A stretch of DNA of 64,000 bases from Pseudorhodobacter sp. E13 (GCF_003991405.1 NZ_RPEN01000158.1:124001-188000), one strand, 5' to 3'. Shown: positions 28,358-38,133, counted from the first letter of the stretch. The notes: a model not told the origin generated them from the sequence alone. A program made the numbers and translations.

Positions 28358-29341
28358 TCACAGCTCCTTGCCGGGGGCTGCGTTGCGGCCTGCCCCTGTC
28401 ACCCAAGCCGATGCCTTGGCCGCCATGCCCCGGAATTTATCCGACAATTTGTCCAGTTTCGCCTCCCATTCCGGGTTCGGGCGCTGGCCTTCGGTGACTT
28501 TGAAGAACACCTGCAACAGACACGCAATCGCAAAGGGTTCGATCAGCGCGGCCTTCACCGCCCAGGCAAAGATGATCGCAAAGACCAGCCCCCCCGCCGA
28601 CCATGCCCCCGGCATCAGATAGACAATCGCCGCCGCCGGGGCGAGCATCAGCAAAAACACCACAAAACTAAGGCCGTAAACGATCGCCGTCAGCCAAGCC
28701 GCATTGATCAGCATGGGCCGCGCGTTCTGCCCGTAAAGCACCAGCGCCTCGCGCGCGCTGGCCCAAGGGTTGGTGGCCCGCGTCTTGATTGCATGGGCCA
28801 GGATCACCTCATCCACCAGCCCCACGGCAACCCGCAGATAGGCACGCACCACGCCCATGATATTGCTCAACCCCGGAATCGGCAGGATTGACATCAGGCC
28901 CTGCACCAGCCCGGTTATGGCCCCCACCACGCCTTTGATCACCCGGTCCAGTGCGAACAGGGCCGATGCCTCGCCAAAGCGGGCCTTCACCACCTCCTTG
29001 GCATAGTCGATCTGGCCGCGCCCGTCCGGCACCTCGCCCCCCGTCATCAATTCGACCATGACGGCGATATGGCCCGCCTTGACGATATAAAGCAGGTAAT
29101 CGCGGAAAAAGAAGATGACACCAGCGGTCAGGCCAAAGCCCCCAAGCGCGCCGTAACCCGTTGCGGTGGCGCGAAACTCCTCATCGCCGAAATTGCCAAT
29201 GCCCCAGCCAAGCCCTGCGCCGGTGCCCGTGACAATCACCAAAGCGGCAGTGATGCCGAAATACACAATCACCCGAAACATCAAAAACGGTGCCGTGCGC
29301 CGCATCAGCCCCAGCGCCTGCGAAATGCTAAAGTCCCACAT
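28358..29341 (-). CDS. Integral membrane protein, unknown
   Basis: A 327-residue protein with about six membrane segments (near 18-40, 62-85, 130-155, 200-225, 228-250 and 252-275) and a soluble basic C-terminus. There is a cytoplasmic stretch around residues 100-125 (DGRGQIDYAKEVVKARFGE). I do not recognise a family with known function. It lies 51 bases from the PIMT-like gene on the same strand and diverges from the oxidase gene at 29467. Confidence 0.75.
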   Translation of the reverse strand: MWDFSISQALGLMRRTAPFLMFRVIVYFGITAALVIVTGTGAGLGWGIGNFGDEEFRATATGYGALGGFGLTAGVIFFFRDYLLYIVKAGHIAVMVELMTGGEVPDGRGQIDYAKEVVKARFGEASALFALDRVIKGVVGAITGLVQGLMSILPIPGLSNIMGVVRAYLRVAVGLVDEVILAHAIKTRATNPWASAREALVLYGQNARPMLINAAWLTAIVYGLSFVVFLLMLAPAAAIVYLMPGAWSAGGLVFAIIFAWAVKAALIEPFAIACLLQVFFKVTEGQRPNPEWEAKLDKLSDKFRGMAAKASAWVTGAGRNAAPGKEL

Positions 29342-29466
29342 CTGTCTGTCCTTTAATGGTCGTCGTTAAATGCTGCTATCCTAGCGCCGGATTTTTCAAT
29401 CTGGCAAGGGGCAACCTTGGCGCGGCAGGGCTTGCCCCGCCCCCGGCCCCGCGCCATGCTGCGCGG

Positions 29467-30858
29467 ATGAAAACCACACCCACACCCTGGCCCGAACAGA
29501 CCGGCGCCACCTCTTTCTGGTATCGCCAGATCGGCACGCCAAAACCGCGCGCCCCGCTGGCGGGCGACAGCGATGCCGATATCTGCATCATCGGTGCAGG
29601 CTTTACCGGGCTTTGGGCCGCGCATTACCTGCACCGCGCCGACCCGACCCTGAAGATCCTGATCCTAGAGGCGGAATTTGCAGGCTTTGGCGCATCGGGG
29701 CGCAATGGCGGCTGGCTGACTGGGGGCTTTGCCTGGAACCACGACCGCTATCTTGCGCAAAGCGATGCAGCCGCCGTCCGCGCCATGGTGCAGGCCATGC
29801 TGGGCACGGTCGAAGAGATCATCTCCACCGCCAAAGACGCCGGGATCGACGCCGATATCCGCCGCACCGATGAATTGCTGATCGCCACCAACCCCGCGCA
29901 ACTGGCCCGCATGCAGGCAGAATACCAAAGCCGCAGACAGTGGGGCGAAAGCGGGCTTGCCCTGCTGACAGCGGCGCAAACCGCGCAACGGCTGCGCATC
30001 CCCAACAGCTTGGGCGCGCTCTGCATCCCCAATACCGCCCGCATCCAACCGGCCAAACTGGTGCAAGGGCTGGCCCGCATGGTCGAGGCGCAAGGCACCC
30101 GCATCGCCGAACACACCCGCGTCACCGCCATCCACCCCGGCCGGGTCCAGACCACGCGCGGCACCGTCACCGCCCGCACCATCCTGCGCGCGACCGAAGG
30201 CTTCACCGCCCGGATCCCCGGCCATGGGCGCGACTTGCTGCCCCTGAATTCCGCGCAAATCATCACCGCCCCGCTTCCTGCCGCGGTTTGGTCAAAGATC
30301 GGCTGGCAAGGCTATGAAATCGTGGGCGATTTCGCCAATGCCTATTGCTATTGCCAACGCACCGAGGATGGCCGCATCGCGGTCGGCGGTCGCGGCATCC
30401 CCTACCGGTTCAACAACCGGCTGGATGACAACGGCACCCCGGATGATGAAACCATCCGCCGCCTGATCGCCACCCTGCGCCGCCATTTCCCCGCCGCCGC
30501 CATGGCCCCGATTGATCATGCCTGGTGCGGCAGCCTCGGCGTGCCGCGTGACTGGTGCGCAAGGGTGGAATTCGACCCCGACACCCGGATCGGCTCGGCA
30601 GGCGGCTATGTCGGGGTGGGTGTGTCCACCGCCAATCTCGCGGGCCGCACCTTGGCAGACCTTGCCCTGAACCGCGACACCGCGCTGACCCGCCTGCCAT
30701 GGGTCAACCGCCCCCCGCGCCTGTGGGAACCCGAACCCCTGCGCTGGCTCGCCCTGCGCGGCATGTATCGCCTGCTCAATGCCGCCGACCGGGCCGAGGA
30801 GAAAGGCGCAAACCCCTCTGCCCTCGCCCGTCTCGGCGCATGGATCAAGAACAGCTAG
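29467..30858 (+). CDS. FAD-dependent amine/amino-acid oxidoreductase (DAO family, PuuB-like)
   Basis: A 463-residue flavoenzyme. The FAD-binding motif CIIGAGFTGLWAAHYL lies near residue 40, and the family motif FGASGRNGGWLTGG near residue 75. The nearest named relatives are gamma-glutamylputrescine oxidase (PuuB) and similar glycine/sarcosine-type oxidases. The start at 29467 fits homologues; the longer frame from 29356 is GC-rich filler. Catabolism of a primary or secondary amine is likely. The gene is followed directly by repeat copy 2 and a strong hairpin. Confidence 0.88.
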   Translation: MKTTPTPWPEQTGATSFWYRQIGTPKPRAPLAGDSDADICIIGAGFTGLWAAHYLHRADPTLKILILEAEFAGFGASGRNGGWLTGGFAWNHDRYLAQSDAAAVRAMVQAMLGTVEEIISTAKDAGIDADIRRTDELLIATNPAQLARMQAEYQSRRQWGESGLALLTAAQTAQRLRIPNSLGALCIPNTARIQPAKLVQGLARMVEAQGTRIAEHTRVTAIHPGRVQTTRGTVTARTILRATEGFTARIPGHGRDLLPLNSAQIITAPLPAAVWSKIGWQGYEIVGDFANAYCYCQRTEDGRIAVGGRGIPYRFNNRLDDNGTPDDETIRRLIATLRRHFPAAAMAPIDHAWCGSLGVPRDWCARVEFDPDTRIGSAGGYVGVGVSTANLAGRTLADLALNRDTALTRLPWVNRPPRLWEPEPLRWLALRGMYRLLNAADRAEEKGANPSALARLGAWIKNS

Positions 30859-30870
30859 ACCAAGGCTGAT

Positions 30871-30907
30871 TTCATCTTGGCAAAAATACCTCCGCCGGAG
30901 GCACGCC
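30871..30907 (+). repeat. Intergenic palindromic repeat, copy 2
   Basis: Second copy of the element at 13644-13680, 12 bases after the oxidase stop and in the same orientation. It begins TTCATCTTGGC, then AAAAATACC and the palindrome CCTCCGCCGGAGG followed by CACGCCCG. The two copies match over about 33 of 37 positions. Confidence 0.75.
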
Positions 30908-30918
30908 CGCAGGGCGTT

Positions 30919-30939
30919 CGGTTTTTCACCGAAAAACCG
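30919..30939. terminator. Bidirectional hairpin terminator
   Basis: CGGTTTTTC and GAAAAACCG form a 9-bp perfect stem with a 3-base loop between the convergent oxidase (plus) and GST (minus) genes. The internal T and A tracts make it suited to both strands. Confidence 0.75.
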
Positions 30940-30957
30940 CCCCCTTTCCGCCAGACG

Positions 30958-31572
30958 TCACAGCCAGCCCCGCGCCCGCACGGCCCGCACCGAGGCCCGG
31001 CCCTCCATCGCGGCCATGAAGGCGTAAAGCTTTGGAAAGCCTGTCACATCCACCTCATCCCCGGCAAGCCATGTGCAGGCGACAAACAGATAGGCATCGG
31101 CAAGCGACACCCGTTCGCCCAGCACAAAGGGGCCGCGCATCGCTTCCACCTCCAGATAGGCGCAGGCCGCGCGCATGGTTTGCGGCACCTTGGCGCGCAT
31201 ATCGGCAAAACTCGCCTCTTGATCCGCCCAGCGATGGCCGCGCATTTTATGGGCGTGGTTCACATGCAGGGTCGAGGCGATGAAATACATCACCTCGCGC
31301 ATCTTTGCCGCTTCGAAGGCCGGTTTCGGGATCAGTTGCGCCTCGGGTGCCAGTGCCGCGATATACTCCAGAATCGCCCCGGTTTCAGTCAGAACCCCGT
31401 CAGGCGTGATCAGGCTTGGCACCCGCCCCTTGGGGTTGATCGCCAGATAGGCCGGCCGGGTTTGCGCGGCGGATGAAAAATCCACCAGTTCGGGGGCATA
31501 GTCCAACCCCGCCTCCTCCAGCGCGATGGCCACCGCGATGGAAATCGTGCCTCTTGCCAGATATAGCCGCAT
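30958..31572 (-). CDS. Glutathione S-transferase family protein
   Basis: A 204-residue GST. The N-terminal thioredoxin-like domain holds RGTISIAVAIALEEAG (a Ser/Thr region near residue 8), the cis-Pro motif GRVPSLI (near 50) and TETGAILEYIA (near 64). The C-terminal domain is all-helical with SLADAYLF near residue 150. Start at 31572 follows AGAGGA by eight bases. It probably conjugates or reduces substrates with glutathione; substrate unknown. Confidence 0.88.
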   Translation of the reverse strand: MRLYLARGTISIAVAIALEEAGLDYAPELVDFSSAAQTRPAYLAINPKGRVPSLITPDGVLTETGAILEYIAALAPEAQLIPKPAFEAAKMREVMYFIASTLHVNHAHKMRGHRWADQEASFADMRAKVPQTMRAACAYLEVEAMRGPFVLGERVSLADAYLFVACTWLAGDEVDVTGFPKLYAFMAAMEGRASVRAVRARGWL

Positions 31573-31626
31573 GCCCCACATCCTCTCGTTTCCTGCCCGT
31601 TTGGGCCAATTGACCAAACCCCCGCC

Positions 31627-33033
31627 TCAGCGCGGGATCGGTGGCATCACATCCGGCTCCAGCGGGCAGATATAGGGCTCGCGCGCCAGTGCGGCGGCAT
31701 GTTCGGCCTTGGCCGCCGCCAGAACATCCGGCTTTGCAAACAGGTCACGCCCGGTTGCCGCCATGATCCGGGCCGCGTGCACCATGCCCTTATGCGCGGC
31801 GGGGGATTTGCCTTGCGCCGTCAATTGCCAAGAGTGAAACGGCGTGCCAAGCGCGCAAGTCGTCACATAGGCCTGCACCGTTGGCACCGCCCAACTTACA
31901 TCCGCCACATCGGTAGAGCCGGAGCCCGCAGGCCGCATCTGTGCCAAAGGCACCACGAAATCGGCCAGCGCCAGCCCGCTATCCACCGCGCGCCCGGCCC
32001 GCCAGAAGGTATCGGCGATATGCGCCTCGGTCAGCGTGCGCTGAATCTCGGCGGCAAAGGCGCGATCTGCGGCATCAAACTCCGGCCCGCCAAAGGCAAG
32101 GATATGCGCTTCCATCAACGCTTCTAACACGGGCGAAGACAGCATGGAGGACACGGCAGACACCACGCGCGCCTCGACCCGCGTTTCGGTCATCAAGGCC
32201 GCACCGTCCCCGATCTTGCGCACCCGCGCCACCAGATCGCGCAAGCCCTTGTTATCGCGTGACCGGATCAATTGACGCACCGTGGCCTTTGATTGCACCA
32301 CATTCGGTGCCTCGCCCCCGGCATCCAGATAGGCGTAATGCACGCGGGCGTCATCGGGCATATGTTCGCGCATGTAATTCACGCCGATATTCATCAATTC
32401 CACCGCATCCAGCGCCGACCGCCCCAGTTCCGGGTTGGCCGCCGCATGGGCCGCGCGGCCGTGAAAGGTGAAATCTATCCGCATATTGGCAAGCGCCACG
32501 GGCGGCATGATGCCGGTATAGTCATTCGGATGCCATGTGATCGCGGCATCGACATCCTCAAACAACCCGGCCCGCACCATGAAGGCCTTGGCGGCCCCGC
32601 CTTCCTCTGCCGGGCAGCCATAGTAACGCACGCGCCCCGGTGTGCCCGTTTGCGCCAGCCAGTCGCGCAAGGCCACCGCTGCCAGCATCGCGGCAGAGCC
32701 CAGAAGGTTATGCCCGCAGCCATGGCCCGCATATCCAAGCGGGCGCGGCTCGGCCACACCCGGCTCCTGCCCCAAGGCGGGCAGCGCATCATATTCGCCC
32801 AGAATCGCGATGACAGGGCCACCCTGCCCCCATTCGCCCATCACGGCGGTCGGGATATCCGCAAGGTTCTGCGTGATCCGCGCACCCATCGCCTGCAACT
32901 GCTCCAGATGTGCGGCGCAGGATTTCACTTCGGTATAGGCCACTTCCGGCGTGTCAAACACCCGATTGGCCAGCGCGATGAAGCGATCCTCATGCGCCTC
33001 GACCAATGGCCAGATTTCGTCGGAATTGCGCAT
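31627..33033 (-). CDS. M20 family amidohydrolase, AbgB-like
   Basis: A 468-residue zinc-type hydrolase. Metal-binding features are GHGCGHNLLGSAA (near residue 103) and PAEEGGAAKAFM (near 146), and the dimerisation domain spans about 185-300. Best-known relatives are AbgB (p-aminobenzoyl-glutamate hydrolase subunit) and indole-3-acetyl-amino-acid hydrolases. No abgA or abgT is adjacent. The substrate is therefore uncertain. It lies 54 bases upstream of the GST gene on the same strand. Confidence 0.88.
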   Translation of the reverse strand: MRNSDEIWPLVEAHEDRFIALANRVFDTPEVAYTEVKSCAAHLEQLQAMGARITQNLADIPTAVMGEWGQGGPVIAILGEYDALPALGQEPGVAEPRPLGYAGHGCGHNLLGSAAMLAAVALRDWLAQTGTPGRVRYYGCPAEEGGAAKAFMVRAGLFEDVDAAITWHPNDYTGIMPPVALANMRIDFTFHGRAAHAAANPELGRSALDAVELMNIGVNYMREHMPDDARVHYAYLDAGGEAPNVVQSKATVRQLIRSRDNKGLRDLVARVRKIGDGAALMTETRVEARVVSAVSSMLSSPVLEALMEAHILAFGGPEFDAADRAFAAEIQRTLTEAHIADTFWRAGRAVDSGLALADFVVPLAQMRPAGSGSTDVADVSWAVPTVQAYVTTCALGTPFHSWQLTAQGKSPAAHKGMVHAARIMAATGRDLFAKPDVLAAAKAEHAAALAREPYICPLEPDVMPPIPR

Positions 33034-33099
33034 GATACTGCCCCCTTATTGCCCCGCCAGACTGGCGCGAAGCGCGGGCGATATCCAGCGAAAACCGCG

Positions 33100-33612
33100 C
33101 TAGGCGGCGCCGAAAATCTGCGCGCGGTATTGGCTTAGGTAAATCCGCAGCCAGGGGGTAAAGCGGTCCGGCGCGGCGGCGATTTCGGCCAGCAGGTCAG
33201 CCAAGGCGACCCAGCGCGCGGCCTGCACCTCGGCGGGGTTCAGCGCCAGCGGCAAGGTGGTCTCGGCCTGAGCGGTAAACACCTGCACCACCTCATCTTC
33301 AATCAAACCGCCGCCCACATCGGCGCGGTAGCGCACCTCGCCCGCAGGGGTCAGCGCAAGGCCGGTTATCCCCAATTCCTGCGCAAGGCGGCGATGCGCG
33401 CAGGTCAGGTCATTCTCGTCCCAATGCGGATGGGTGCAGCAGGTATTGGCCCAAAGGTTCGGCGTGTGGTATTTTTCGGCAGCGCGCTGCTGGATCAACA
33501 CCCTATCCCCGGCCAGCACAAAGACCGAGACAGCCTTGTGCTGCAAACCGCGCTGATGGGCGGCCAGCTTTTCAACGGGTTGCAGGCGGCCATCCACCCA
33601 AGCCGGAATCAT
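33100..33612 (-). CDS. idi: Isopentenyl-diphosphate delta-isomerase, type I
   Basis: A 170-residue Nudix-fold enzyme converting IPP to DMAPP for isoprenoids (carotenoids, bacteriochlorophyll tail, quinones). The catalytic cysteine region reads ANTCCTHPHWDEN (near residue 55) after GLQHKAVSVFVL. The ATG at 33612 overlaps the hemF stop (ATGA); an ATG two codons earlier (33618) is also possible. The overlap suggests coordinated supply of porphyrin and isoprenoid, as in phototrophic Rhodobacteraceae. Confidence 0.95.
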   Translation of the reverse strand: MIPAWVDGRLQPVEKLAAHQRGLQHKAVSVFVLAGDRVLIQQRAAEKYHTPNLWANTCCTHPHWDENDLTCAHRRLAQELGITGLALTPAGEVRYRADVGGGLIEDEVVQVFTAQAETTLPLALNPAEVQAARWVALADLLAEIAAAPDRFTPWLRIYLSQYRAQIFGAA

Positions 33613-34499
33613 ATCCATTTGGCCATCGGTGGCAGGCTCATCAACACGGCATTGGCGTCATGCCCGGTGGCAAGGCCGAATTTGGTGCCGCGATCATAGA
33701 CAAGGTTATATTCGGCATAAAGCCCGCGATGGACCAGTTGCGTTTCCTTATCCGCATCGGTCCAAGGCGTGTTGCGGCGCAGATCGACCAGCGGCACATA
33801 GGCAGGCAGAAAGGCGCGGCCAATATCTTGGGTCAGGGCGAAATCGGCAGCCCAATCGCCCGAGTTCCGGTCATCCATGAAAATCCCGCCGACACCGCGC
33901 GCGCGATTGCGATGCGGGATAAAGAAATACTCATCCGCCCAAGCCTTCAGCTCGGCATAAAGCGCGTCACCATGCGGGGCCAGATGGGCGCGCTGCACAT
34001 CATGGAAATGCGCCGTATCGGCGGCATATTCGATGCAAGGGTTCAAATCGGACCCGCCGCCAAACCACCAGGCATGCGGGGTCCAGAACATGCGGGTATT
34101 CATATGAACCGCAGGCGCATGGGGGTTTTGCATATGGGCGACAAGGCTGATGCCAGAGGCCCAGAACCGCGGGTCGCTTTCCATGCCCGGCACCCCGCGC
34201 GCAGCCATCGCCTTTTGCGCAGAGGGCCCCAGATCGCCGTAAACGGTGGAGATATTGACGCCGACCTTTTCAAACACCCGCCCGCCGCGCATCACCGACA
34301 TCAGGCCACCGCCCGCATCTGCGCCATCTTCGGCGGCGCGTTTGGTTTGCGTCACCTCAAAGCGGCCCGCAGGCAAATGCGCGGTGGGGCCTGTGGTCTG
34401 ACGATCCTCCAGCGCCTCGAAACTTGCGACAATCTCGTCGCGCAGACTGCGAAACCATGCGGCGGCGGTGGCGCGTTCGTGTTCCAATGCCTCTGTCAT
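33609..34499 (-). CDS. hemF: Oxygen-dependent coproporphyrinogen III oxidase
   Basis: A 296-residue enzyme that oxidatively decarboxylates coproporphyrinogen III to protoporphyrinogen IX. Family motifs include GGGLMSVMRGGRVFEKVGVN (near residue 64), FWTPHAWWFGGGSDLNP (near 138) and IPHRNRARGVGGIFMDD (near 195). Length matches bacterial HemF. It is translationally coupled to idi. It works only with oxygen; an anaerobic HemN is not in the window. Confidence 0.97.
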   Translation of the reverse strand: MTEALEHERATAAAWFRSLRDEIVASFEALEDRQTTGPTAHLPAGRFEVTQTKRAAEDGADAGGGLMSVMRGGRVFEKVGVNISTVYGDLGPSAQKAMAARGVPGMESDPRFWASGISLVAHMQNPHAPAVHMNTRMFWTPHAWWFGGGSDLNPCIEYAADTAHFHDVQRAHLAPHGDALYAELKAWADEYFFIPHRNRARGVGGIFMDDRNSGDWAADFALTQDIGRAFLPAYVPLVDLRRNTPWTDADKETQLVHRGLYAEYNLVYDRGTKFGLATGHDANAVLMSLPPMAKWI

Positions 34500-34573
34500 A
34501 TCGGCCTCCGGGGCTGCTTTTCTGGCGTTTCGGCCCCTTTAGCACCTAGGGCAAGCGCCGCCAAGGGCAGCGC

Positions 34574-36610
34574 TCAGATCGTGCGCATCAGTCGCAGCGC
34601 GTCGTAAATCGCGGCATGGGTGTTACGAGAGGCCACGGCATCCCCGATGCGATAAAGGTCAAACCTGCCGCCCGGATTGGCCTGCACCGCTTGCGGATTG
34701 CGCGCGATAAAGGCCTCGTAATCCACCGCGCCAAGGTTTTTTGACTGCGGCTTCAGCGCGAAATACAGATCATCCAGCGGCACGGTGCCATTGTTGACTA
34801 CAAGCTGATCCACCCGGCGTTCGCGGGTCATATCGCCGTAATCGGAGCCAAGCGTTGCCACCAGCTCATTGCCATCGCGCCGCACCGACAGCACGCGCCA
34901 AGTGACCGTAAAGGTGGCATCGGCGCGTTGCAGAGTGCGCATATAGGGCACAAGGTTCATCGCCATCACCTCGGGGGCAAAGCTGCGGTCGCGGGTCATG
35001 ATTTCAACCTTGCCGCCTGCCGCGACCACCATATCGGCGGCTTGCAGGCCCGCCGGGTCGCCCGCCTCATCATAGATCAGCACGTTGGAACCGGGGCGCG
35101 CATCGCCCGACAGGATATCCCAGGCAGAGGTGACAAGCTCATTCCCGCTGTCCAGAATGGCGGTTTCGGGCAGGCCGCCTGTGGCGATGACAACCACATC
35201 CGCCGCTTCATCCATCACTGTAACTTCATCCGCGAAGCTGTTGTAATGAATGGAAACCCCCAGCTTTTCACATTGTGCCAAGCGCCAGTCGATGATGCCG
35301 ATCATCTCGCGGCGGCGTGGGGTCTGGGCCGTCAGCCTTATCTGGCCTCCGGCATGGGGGGCGGCCTCATGCACCACCACTTGGTGTCCGCGCAGGGCCG
35401 CCACGCGCGCGGCCTCCAGCCCGGCAGGGCCTGCGCCGATGATCAACACCTTTTTGGCCGCATCCGCCTTTTCAATCGCATGCGGCTGTTCCACTTCGCG
35501 CCCCGTGGAGGGGTTGTGGATGCAATAGGCGTGGCCGCCTTGATAAATCCGGTCAAGGCAGTAATTCGCGCCGACGCAGGGGCGAATATCATCCTCGCGC
35601 CCTTCGATGATCTTGCGCACCAGATGCGGGTCGGTCATATGCGCCCGCGTCATGCCGACCATATCCAGCTTGCCGCTGGCCACTGCATGGCGGGCGGTGG
35701 CGACATCGGGGATGCGGCTGGCGTGGAAGGTGGGCATCCCCACCTCGGCGCGGATACGGCCCGCGAAATCCAGATGCGGGGCGGATTTCATGCCTTGAAT
35801 CGGGATCACATCTGTCATCGCGGGGTCGGTATGGATCTGGCCGCGAATGACATTCAGGAAATCGACATTGCCACTATCGCGGAACAGTTTGCCGATGGCG
35901 ATGCCTTCTTCGGCATCAATGCCGCCTTTGGTTGCCTCATCCGCCGTATAGCGCATGCCGATCAGGAATTTTTCGCCCACCCGGTCGCGAATGGCCGCCG
36001 CCACCTCCAGCGCAAAGCGCGCGCGGTTTTCAAGGCTGCCACCATAGGGGCCGTCCAGCGCGTTGGTGAAGGGCGACATGAACTGATCCATCAGATGCCC
36101 GTAACATTCCAGCTCTACCCCATCCAGACCTGCGGCGTGCATCCGTTCGGCCCCATCGGCGTAGTCTTTGATAATGCGGGCAATATCCCAATCCTCGACC
36201 TTTTTGGGATAAGCGCGGTGCGCCGGTTCGCGGACATGGCTGGTGGAGACAGAGGGCAACCAATCACCCTTGTCCCAGCGCGTGCGGCGGCCCAGATGCG
36301 TCAGTTGGATCATCACGGCGGCACCGTGATCATGGCATTCATCGGCCAGTTGCTTCATCCAGCCCACAACCTCATCCTTCCAGACAAGGATATTGTTGAA
36401 CACCGGCGGGCTGTCGCGCGAGACAGAGCCGGACCCCGCCGTCATCGTCAGTGCAACCCCCGCCTTGGCGCGTTCGACGTGATAGGCGCGGTAGCGTTCC
36501 TTTGGCATGCCATCATCGGGATAGGCCGGTTCATGGCTGGTAATCATGATCCTGTTGCGCAGGGTCAGATGCTTTAGCTGATAGGGCTGCAACAGCGGGT
36601 CTTTTGACAT
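34574..36610 (-). CDS. Old-yellow-enzyme/trimethylamine-dehydrogenase-like flavoprotein (DgcA type)
   Basis: A 678-residue two-part enzyme. Residues 1-335 form an FMN TIM barrel (NRIMITSHEPAYP at the start, ECYGHLMDQFMSPFTN near 168). Residues 385 on form a dinucleotide-binding domain (VLIIGAGPAGLEAARVAAL). Between them, trimethylamine dehydrogenase has four cluster cysteines; here they read C345, A348, C351, C363, so one is lost. Sequence style matches the DgcA/N-methylproline demethylase group, so demethylation of a methylated glycine or betaine is the best guess. It stands alone between hemF and phosphomannomutase genes. Confidence 0.85.
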   Translation of the reverse strand: MSKDPLLQPYQLKHLTLRNRIMITSHEPAYPDDGMPKERYRAYHVERAKAGVALTMTAGSGSVSRDSPPVFNNILVWKDEVVGWMKQLADECHDHGAAVMIQLTHLGRRTRWDKGDWLPSVSTSHVREPAHRAYPKKVEDWDIARIIKDYADGAERMHAAGLDGVELECYGHLMDQFMSPFTNALDGPYGGSLENRARFALEVAAAIRDRVGEKFLIGMRYTADEATKGGIDAEEGIAIGKLFRDSGNVDFLNVIRGQIHTDPAMTDVIPIQGMKSAPHLDFAGRIRAEVGMPTFHASRIPDVATARHAVASGKLDMVGMTRAHMTDPHLVRKIIEGREDDIRPCVGANYCLDRIYQGGHAYCIHNPSTGREVEQPHAIEKADAAKKVLIIGAGPAGLEAARVAALRGHQVVVHEAAPHAGGQIRLTAQTPRRREMIGIIDWRLAQCEKLGVSIHYNSFADEVTVMDEAADVVVIATGGLPETAILDSGNELVTSAWDILSGDARPGSNVLIYDEAGDPAGLQAADMVVAAGGKVEIMTRDRSFAPEVMAMNLVPYMRTLQRADATFTVTWRVLSVRRDGNELVATLGSDYGDMTRERRVDQLVVNNGTVPLDDLYFALKPQSKNLGAVDYEAFIARNPQAVQANPGGRFDLYRIGDAVASRNTHAAIYDALRLMRTI

Positions 36611-36759
36611 GACGGCCTCCGAGACGTTTTGCCAAGCCTAGCGCCGCCCCGGCAAAAATCGTTTCGCAAAAGCGACATCTGGATGTCTGGCTTTGCCCTC
36701 CACGTCGCGGGGGCTTCGGCTTTTCCCCGACAGCACGGAATTGCGCTGCGGAAAGGGCG

Positions 36760-38133
36760 TCAGCCCCCCGGCGCGATCAATTCGCGCACCTGTGCCACGG
36801 CTTGCGCCAGCAGCGCCGCATCGCCCCGCGATTCCACGTTCAGGCGCAACAAGGGTTCGGTGTTAGAGGCGCGCAGATTGAACCGCCAGCCCCCCATATC
36901 CAGCGACAGCCCGTCCGTTTCATCCACCGCCATCGCAGCAGGCTCCATCGCGGCCCGCACCCGCGCCACGGTGGCCGCCACATCCGCGACCCGAAAGTTG
37001 ATCTCGCCCGAGGATGGAAAGGCCGCCATGCGCTCCGACACCAGATCGGCCAGCGTCACCCCGCGCCGCGACATCAGTTCCACGATCAAAAGCCAAGGGA
37101 TCATACCACTGTCACAACAGGCGAAATCGCGGAAATAGTGATGGGCCGACATTTCGCCGCCATAGACTGCGCCGGTATCCCGCAGCGCCTGTTTCAGATA
37201 GGCATGGCCCGTGCGTGCCATCACCGGGGTGCCACCCAACCGGGTCACGATTTCCTGCGTGTTCCACAGGATGCGCGGGTCATGGACGATTTTCGCGCCC
37301 TTCTCCTTGGCCAGAAACACCTCGGCCAGAAGGCCCACGATATATTCGCCGGGGATGAAGCGGCCCAAATGGTCAAACAGAAAGCAGCGGTCAAAATCGC
37401 CATCCCATGCGATGCCCATATCCGCCCCTGCCGCCAGAACCGCCTGCGCGGTCAGCGGTTGGTTTTCGGGCAACAGCGGGTTGGGGATGCCATTGGGAAA
37501 GCTGCCATCGGGTTCATGGTTCAGGCAGATGAAGGACAGCGGCGCGCGTTTGCGCGACAATGCCGCGGCCAGCGCGTCAAAGGTGGGGCCTGCCGCGCCA
37601 TTGCCCGCATTCACCAGAATTTTCATCGGTTTCAGCACCGGTATGTCAATGAACCCCAGCACAGAGCGCACATAGGCCCCGCGCGCGGCCTTGGCGGGGC
37701 GCACATCGCCACCCGGTTTGGGGGCGGCAAAGGCCCCGGATTCCGCCAGCGCCTTGATCTGCGCCATCGCACCTGCCGGGTCCAAAGGCGCGGCCCCTTT
37801 GCCCACCATTTTCAACCCGTTATAATCCATCGGGTTATGCGAGGCGGTGACTTCAATCCCGCCATCGGCCTCAAAATAGGCGGTGGCGTGATACATTTCC
37901 TCGGTGCCGCACAGGCCAAGATCCAGCACCTCTACCCCGGCCTCCAGCAAGCCTGCCTTGACCGCCGCGAACAGGCTTTCGGACGAGGCGCGCGGATCAT
38001 GGCCCACCGCCACCCGTTCGGCCCCCAGCACTTCGGCAAAGGCGCGGGCAATGCGCTGCGCAATCGCCGGGTTCAGTTCGGTGCCCAAACGGCCCCGAAC
38101 ATCATAGGCTTTGAAACAGCTTAGCGCGGCCAT
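36760..38133 (-). CDS. Phosphomannomutase/phosphoglucomutase
   Basis: A 457-residue alpha-D-phosphohexomutase. The phosphoserine loop is [12 protein letters not shown] (near residue 96), the metal loop is [13 protein letters not shown] (near 245), and the sugar-binding loop [13 protein letters not shown] lies near 325. A C-terminal phosphate-binding domain with [12 protein letters not shown] is present. It interconverts hexose 1- and 6-phosphates for exopolysaccharide and nucleotide-sugar synthesis. Named ManB/AlgC by family; substrate preference cannot be told. Confidence 0.93.
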   Translation of the reverse strand: MAALSCFKAYDVRGRLGTELNPAIAQRIARAFAEVLGAERVAVGHDPRASSESLFAAVKAGLLEAGVEVLDLGLCGTEEMYHATAYFEADGGIEVTASHNPMDYNGLKMVGKGAAPLDPAGAMAQIKALAESGAFAAPKPGGDVRPAKAARGAYVRSVLGFIDIPVLKPMKILVNAGNGAAGPTFDALAAALSRKRAPLSFICLNHEPDGSFPNGIPNPLLPENQPLTAQAVLAAGADMGIAWDGDFDRCFLFDHLGRFIPGEYIVGLLAEVFLAKEKGAKIVHDPRILWNTQEIVTRLGGTPVMARTGHAYLKQALRDTGAVYGGEMSAHHYFRDFACCDSGMIPWLLIVELMSRRGVTLADLVSERMAAFPSSGEINFRVADVAATVARVRAAMEPAAMAVDETDGLSLDMGGWRFNLRASNTEPLLRLNVESRGDAALLAQAVAQVRELIAPGG

